A stretch of 64,000 nt of DNA from Mesorhabditis belari (taxonomy: Eukaryota; Nematoda; Chromadorea; Rhabditida; Rhabditidae), in contig CAUEEP010000755.1 of assembly GCA_958450365.1 (NCBI GenBank), positions 372,001 through 436,000 of the forward strand, written 5' to 3'. The position numbers were made by a program, and so were the translations under genes. The first letter of the stretch is position 1. The number at the start of each line of letters is the position of its first letter. The notes beneath the pieces were generated by a model. It saw nothing but the letters and a program-made list of their open reading frames with translations, was not told where the DNA came from and ran no database searches. Of the stretch, positions 60,096-64,000 are shown one piece after another.

Positions 60096-61303
60096 ATGCT
60101 ACAAAAGATAACGTTTATCGTTTCCATACTGATTTTTCTTCATCCAAGTGCTCAAGTGAATCTGAACTATCGACAGTGTTGGGTCTATATTCCTGGGGTG
60201 AGTGCAATGGCTTGCTCACAGATAAGCTTGCTTATCAGTACAATAGCAGTACCTCATCGGTACCTTATCAGCAAAAGCAAAGGTTCAATCCCTCTCCGGA
60301 AATCTTTTTCTTACCAATTCCTTTACTTTAGCACTAATGCTTCTGATTTTCAAGTAGGCCCACGGTTCTGAAAATCCTTCCTTTCTTTCTCTTCTTTCTT
60401 TTCTTCTTTCTTTTCTTCTTTCTTTTCTTCTTTCTTTTTTCCTTCTTTCTTTCCTTCTTTCTTTCCTTCTTTCTTTCCTTCTTTCTTTTCTTCTTTCTTT
60501 CCTTCTTTCTCTTGACAAGTTAAGTTATCGGATGGCTCAATAGTTAGAGCAATTGCCAAAAGCAAAGCAAATAGTCGAGATTTCAATCCCCAGAAATCTA
60601 TTTTCTTGCCAATTTCTTACGTCACAGGATGATCAAAAATTTCCTGCACACTTTACAAAAGAAGCTCAATTTTTCAGCTAAAAACCAAATCGAAATTTGA
60701 CTATATAGTATTTTGAAGCTGAATTTCTGGAGAACATTTCTACACTTAAACCATCCTGATCAGAGCCACCTAGCTCTCTAAAGAAGCGCTTGAGGAAAAC
60801 TGTCATCGAGCTCACCTATTTGAATCTGTTTTCAATTGAAAAAGCCAATTTCCACTTAATATTCCAGATTTCTCAAGGACCTATGATCATCAATTGCACA
60901 AATGGAGACAATATTTGTGTGCGAATTTCTGGCGGTGACAACTTAAACAATCCATCCTTTGTGGCAAAGGGATGCTCGCAGGGTTGGTGCAATGGAAAGG
61001 TTAGTGTACATTTACAGAATTATTTTTTAAAGAGGTTTTTTTCGAATTAGCCCAACATTCACACAAAGGCACAATCATTTTGGATTGGATAAATGTTTTA
61101 GAACATGTCCATCGACTATACATTACAAAGTGCTGACGGATTATCGACAATGAGTTGTTGTGACACGGATTTGTGTAATTCGGTGAGTTAAATTTTTAAA
61201 AAAACGATTCTTTTTAAAGCAAAAGACTTCTTTTCAGACACCACAGTTTGCCTTTCCGTTTTTGTCGATCGTTTTGATCAGCTTTATCAAGAATTTTCTT
61301 TAA
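60096..61303 (+). CDS. Ly6/uPAR-type GPI-anchored surface protein, copy 2
   Basis: Four exons: 60096-60197, 60868-60999, 61102-61182 and 61238-61303, about 126 residues. Signal peptide MLQKITFIVSILIFLHPSAQ, eight conserved Cys and the CCDTDLCN motif, hydrophobic C-terminal tail FPFLSIVLISFIKNFL. Exon 2 is identical to copy 1 at the protein level except for silent changes, suggesting recent duplication or conversion. Exons 3 and 4 lack the duplicated acceptors seen in copy 1. Intron 1 contains the SINE family 1 pieces (60258-60350, 60528-60622) and a larger CTTT/CTTC microsatellite (60375-60515). Confidence 0.86.
60375..60515. repeat. CTTTCTTTCCTT microsatellite
   Basis: Expanded to about 140 bp here against about 45 bp in Ly6 copy 1 (40518-40565). 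Long Arg/Lys/Glu frames on the minus strand are artefacts. Confidence 0.93.
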
Positions 61304-61424
61304 CAATTTTCACACCGTTTTCGTCTTCTTGACACCAGAAATTTTTCTCATTTCAAGACATTTTTTTATGCTCATAACTCTCCCAGGGGAATTCATTGTG
61401 TTTCAATGATTTATTTTTCTTCTA

Positions 61425-62014
61425 TTAGGTTGATGCATAAGTCTTTTCCTTTTTTTCGTACTTCTGTTAAAAAGTAACAAATTCACCAATTAATCTATAG
61501 TTTGCTCTATAAAAAAAAGTGTTTTTTTGTTCAATTTGCATCTTTTTAAATCAATTTCGGTTCACTTTCAAGCAAATTCGAGAGTGAAAAACGCCTTTTT
61601 CGTAAAAATCTATAAAAAACTCTACGGAAAAATTGGCTGAATGAATTTCTCTGAAATTTTGGCGAAATATCAAACTTTTTTTTCTCTATCTTTTATCTAT
61701 TGACACGAAGATAGGTTTTCTTTAGCTAAGGTGTCTAAACCGCTCAGGCTCAGGCTCAGGCTTAGGCTGAGGCTTAGCCTGAGCCTGAGCCTGAGTCTGA
61801 GCCTAAACCGCATCATCGAGTTAGCCCTTTTTGACTACCCGACTTCATACTCTCAAGAAAATCCAGGCATAAAATATTTTTAAACCCGTTTTAATGTTAT
61901 TTTGCAGAAAAATAATTGGTTTTTCTAATGAAATCAACCGTAGTTTAATTGGTGCATTTGTTGGCTTGAAACGGCAGACGGAAAAGGAACAAAAACACTT
62001 ATGCATCAACCTAA
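61425..62014. mobile_element. Mariner-type MITE with telomere-like hairpin insert
   Basis: 590 bp, TTAGGTTGATGCATAAGTC to the inverse, flanked by TA; same family as 22389. Absent from unit 1 (near 41608). Positions 61743-61810 are an extra inverted repeat of CAGGCT/AGCCTG units with TAAACCG repeated on both sides. Confidence 0.92.
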
Positions 62015-62454
62015 TAATTTTCAGACACTATGAATTTTGTGATTGACTATTCTAAATCTGTAAATTCTTTTCTTAAGTTCCATTTCTATTTCTAAAGGAC
62101 TTAATCATTGCTGAAACTTTCATTGCTTAAAATTGCTGAAACTTATGTTTTTGATTTCGAATCCTACTATAAATTTTATCGTATTTACTCCATAAAACTT
62201 GATACTAGATTCTAAAGTGTTTAAAGCACATGTTGAACTTTTTTTTTCATTGAGATTTCTCAATTTTTATTCAGTCTCTGGATGAACTAACAAAAATAGC
62301 ACTTCTTTTCTAAAAATGGACTCTTTTTAACGTCAGTAGACCGATAAAAAGTTTTTCTGACATTTAAAACACCCGAAAAATTACCAAAAAAAACTTCTGT
62401 GTTAAAGCAAAAACTTTAAAAAAGCAAAAGAGAAGTAAAAGAGTTAGGGAGAGA

Positions 62455-62522
62455 TTGGACCCGGGATTAACAGCTTCAAAGTCCAGCGCACTGTCCTCTG
62501 GGCCACTTGCTTGCTAAACGTC
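62455..62522 (-). pseudogene. tRNA-like sequence (minus strand)
   Basis: The minus strand reads GTGGCCCAGAGGACAGTGC and GGACTTTGAAGC (TTG in anticodon position) with a weak B box (GGGTCCAATC). It is the counterpart of the one at 42035-42105 in unit 1, so it predates the duplication. Confidence 0.5.
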
Positions 62523-62724
62523 AAGGAAGGACTCATAAGTGCGTGGCCTGATTAGAGATTTTCGAGTAGATTCCCAAATTAGCGCCAACTTTGAGTGCTT
62601 GTTTCTCGACCAATTTTGAATTTGGGTAAAAAATAAAAACAAGATTATGATCTCCATATCAAAAAGTTATTTTATAACCGGGTCTCGCCAAAAATTACCA
62701 CCTTATATCACCAAAAATTATCAC

Positions 62725-63005
62725 AAAAATTATACTAAGTGTATCTTTTTGGAAATTTGGCTATAAGCCTAATTTTTGATTCTCTACAACTTTTCTATTG
62801 ACACCAAAATGGGTTTCTTTCGAAGAAAGTGCTCAAACTGGAACATCCCTCGATTTTTGAGTCTCACACTTGTCTCACACACAAACCAAAATCCTACTAC
62901 GAAAGAGGAATCCGCAAATTGCAAAATGCCTGTAAAATGGGCAGAAGTCGTCAATAATAATGGAAATTATTTGGAATGAATTCATGGTTTAATGTTTAAT
63001 AAATT
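62725..63005 (+). pseudogene. Partial mariner-derived MITE (20832 type)
   Basis: Right half of the element family at 20832 and 51619, ending in the transposase tail (KMPVKWAEVVNNNGNYLE). Its usual right terminus is replaced by the transposase fragment that follows. Confidence 0.8.
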
Positions 63006-63014
63006 TCAGTTCAA

Positions 63015-63614
63015 AGCCATTTCTGGATCGAATTGTAACTAGTGATGAAAAATGGGTCCTCTACGATAACCGAAAACGCAAAGCCAAATGGCTAGATAGA
63101 GGACAACCACCAAACCCCTTTCCGAAGCCCGACCTACACCCAAAGAAGCTTCTTCTCAGTGTTTGGTGGTCACGGAAAGGTCTGATCCATTATTCAATTC
63201 TACCAAACGGAAAAATGATGAATTCTGATCAGTATATTCACAAAATAAACGAAATGTATGAAAAACTTCGAAAGGATCGATCCAGCTCTAGTAAATCGGA
63301 AGGGTCCCATCCTATTGCAAGACAACGCCCGCCCGCCTTGTTCACTGAAGACTCTTCAAAAATTGAACGAGCTGCACATTGAAGTCCTGCCTCATGCTCT
63401 ATATTCTTCTGATCTGTCGCCTACGGATTTCCACTTTTTCAAGTTCCTCAATCACTTCTGATCGGAGAAATGCTTTGCCACTCAAGGGCACGTGGAAAAT
63501 GGCATCAATGAGTTTATCGATTCAATGGAGCCCGCCTTCTACACTTTAGGAACTGAAAACTTAGCCAAACGTTGGCAATCATGTATAGATTTTACTGGTT
63601 TTTACTTTGATTAA
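63015..63614 (+). pseudogene. Mariner transposase, cecropia/SETMAR-like, C-terminal two thirds
   Basis: FLDRIVTSDEKWVLYDN carries the first Asp, followed by WLDRGQPPNPFPKPDLHPKK and VWWSRKGLIHYS. A frameshift near 63260 moves to VNRKGPILLQDNARPP (second Asp) and LYSSDLSPTDFHFF (third; 34 residues apart). TGA at 63462 interrupts before SEKCFATQGHVENG, and the frame continues to the terminal FTGFYFD and TAA. Motifs such as ALVNRKGPILL place it with the cecropia subfamily that includes the SETMAR transposase domain, unlike the other mariners here. The 5' third is missing. Confidence 0.85.
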
Positions 63615-64000
63615 ATTGCTTTTGAAATAAAAATTTTATGAACGTTTGAACTTTAGTGAAAAAATACGACATTAATTTTTTCCGTACTTGTAAATTGAGA
63701 TGATCAAATTTTAAAAATGAAACAAATTATGGGTAATTTCTTTTGAGATTATCAGGACTGTTTTAAAAAAAAAGCTAAAATTTAAACCGTTATCCTTTTT
63801 ATCTGCTCTCATTAACTGATAACTATTCGTTAATCGTTATCAGTAGATAAATTTGCATTTTTTTATATAACAGTAATCTCAAAATTTCATCAGCCATTCG
63901 AAAAATAAAAAAAAACGATTTCACGCATTTTCTTCACAGAAAAGAGAACTTTATTTTCTATTTCTGTGCTTGTTTCGAGGAAAAAAACGAGTTAACTTTT
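63615..64000. other. Right-edge flank of unit 2
   Basis: 63770-63860 matches 42940-43040, partly as an inverted segment (AGCTAAAATTTAAACC against its complement), and 63870-64000 matches 44342-44481. No coding exon before the edge. Confidence 0.6.

Larger units (their letters stand above)
52731..64000 (+). repeat. Segmental duplication, unit 2 (continues past the edge)
   Basis: Same order and orientation as unit 1: lipase 53007-57056, Srh exon remnant 57905-58033, Ly6 60096-61303, then the flank that in unit 1 leads to the rhodopsin-like GPCR. Shorter than unit 1 because most of the Srh gene, the 18-bp repeat and the 112-bp satellite are missing. Confidence 0.9.

Noticed and set aside
60285..60586. 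Lys/Glu/Arg-rich minus-strand frames
   Set aside because: Translation of the CTTT/CTTC microsatellite in Ly6 intron 1.

Overview
The window reads as a stretch of nuclear genome from a free-living or parasitic nematode, probably a gene-poor, transposon-rich chromosome arm. Evidence: genes are cut into small exons by short introns with nematode-type TTTTCAG or TTTTAG acceptors; the receptor genes are of the nematode Str superfamily (Srh-like); arrays of TTAGGC, the nematode telomere repeat, lie inside introns; and mariner, Tc1, hAT and piggyBac DNA transposons are abundant. I cannot name the species.

Layout. 1-4.4 kb: the C-terminal half of a PAT/SLC36-type amino-acid transporter running in from the left edge. 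5.3-25 kb: three Srh-like chemoreceptor genes (minus, plus, minus) that share one nine-exon architecture, separated by a degenerate hAT element carrying a nested, nearly intact mariner, and by several MITE families. 25-28.2 kb: MITEs, a possible Helitron end and a 17-bp minisatellite. From about 28.2 kb a long unit begins: secreted class-3 lipase, Srh receptor, Ly6-type GPI-anchored protein, then (first copy only within the window) a rhodopsin-like GPCR. The unit is repeated in the same orientation from about 52.7 kb to the right edge.

The two copies of the unit have diverged mainly by insertions. Because each copy shows the other's pre-insertion state, several mobile elements can be defined by a filled and an empty site: a piggyBac element (TTAA), a tRNA-headed SINE, a D,D37D Tc1/mariner-type element and a mariner-derived MITE. 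Both lipases and both Ly6 genes look intact. The Srh gene of the unit carries an in-frame TGA in copy 1 and is reduced to one exon in copy 2. Lipase copy 2 has GT-to-GC changes at two splice donors.

The genes do not form a pathway; they are typical nematode environment-facing families (chemoreceptors, secreted lipase, surface Ly6 protein, amino-acid transporter). The most interesting features are structural: tRNA-like SINE families, a MITE that carries DNA homologous to the 3' flank of the Ly6 gene, a hairpin of telomere-like repeats inside another copy of that MITE, tandemly duplicated splice acceptors, and minisatellites in most long introns. All exon boundaries were read by eye from splice consensus, frame and paralogue comparison. 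No transcript data or database search was available.
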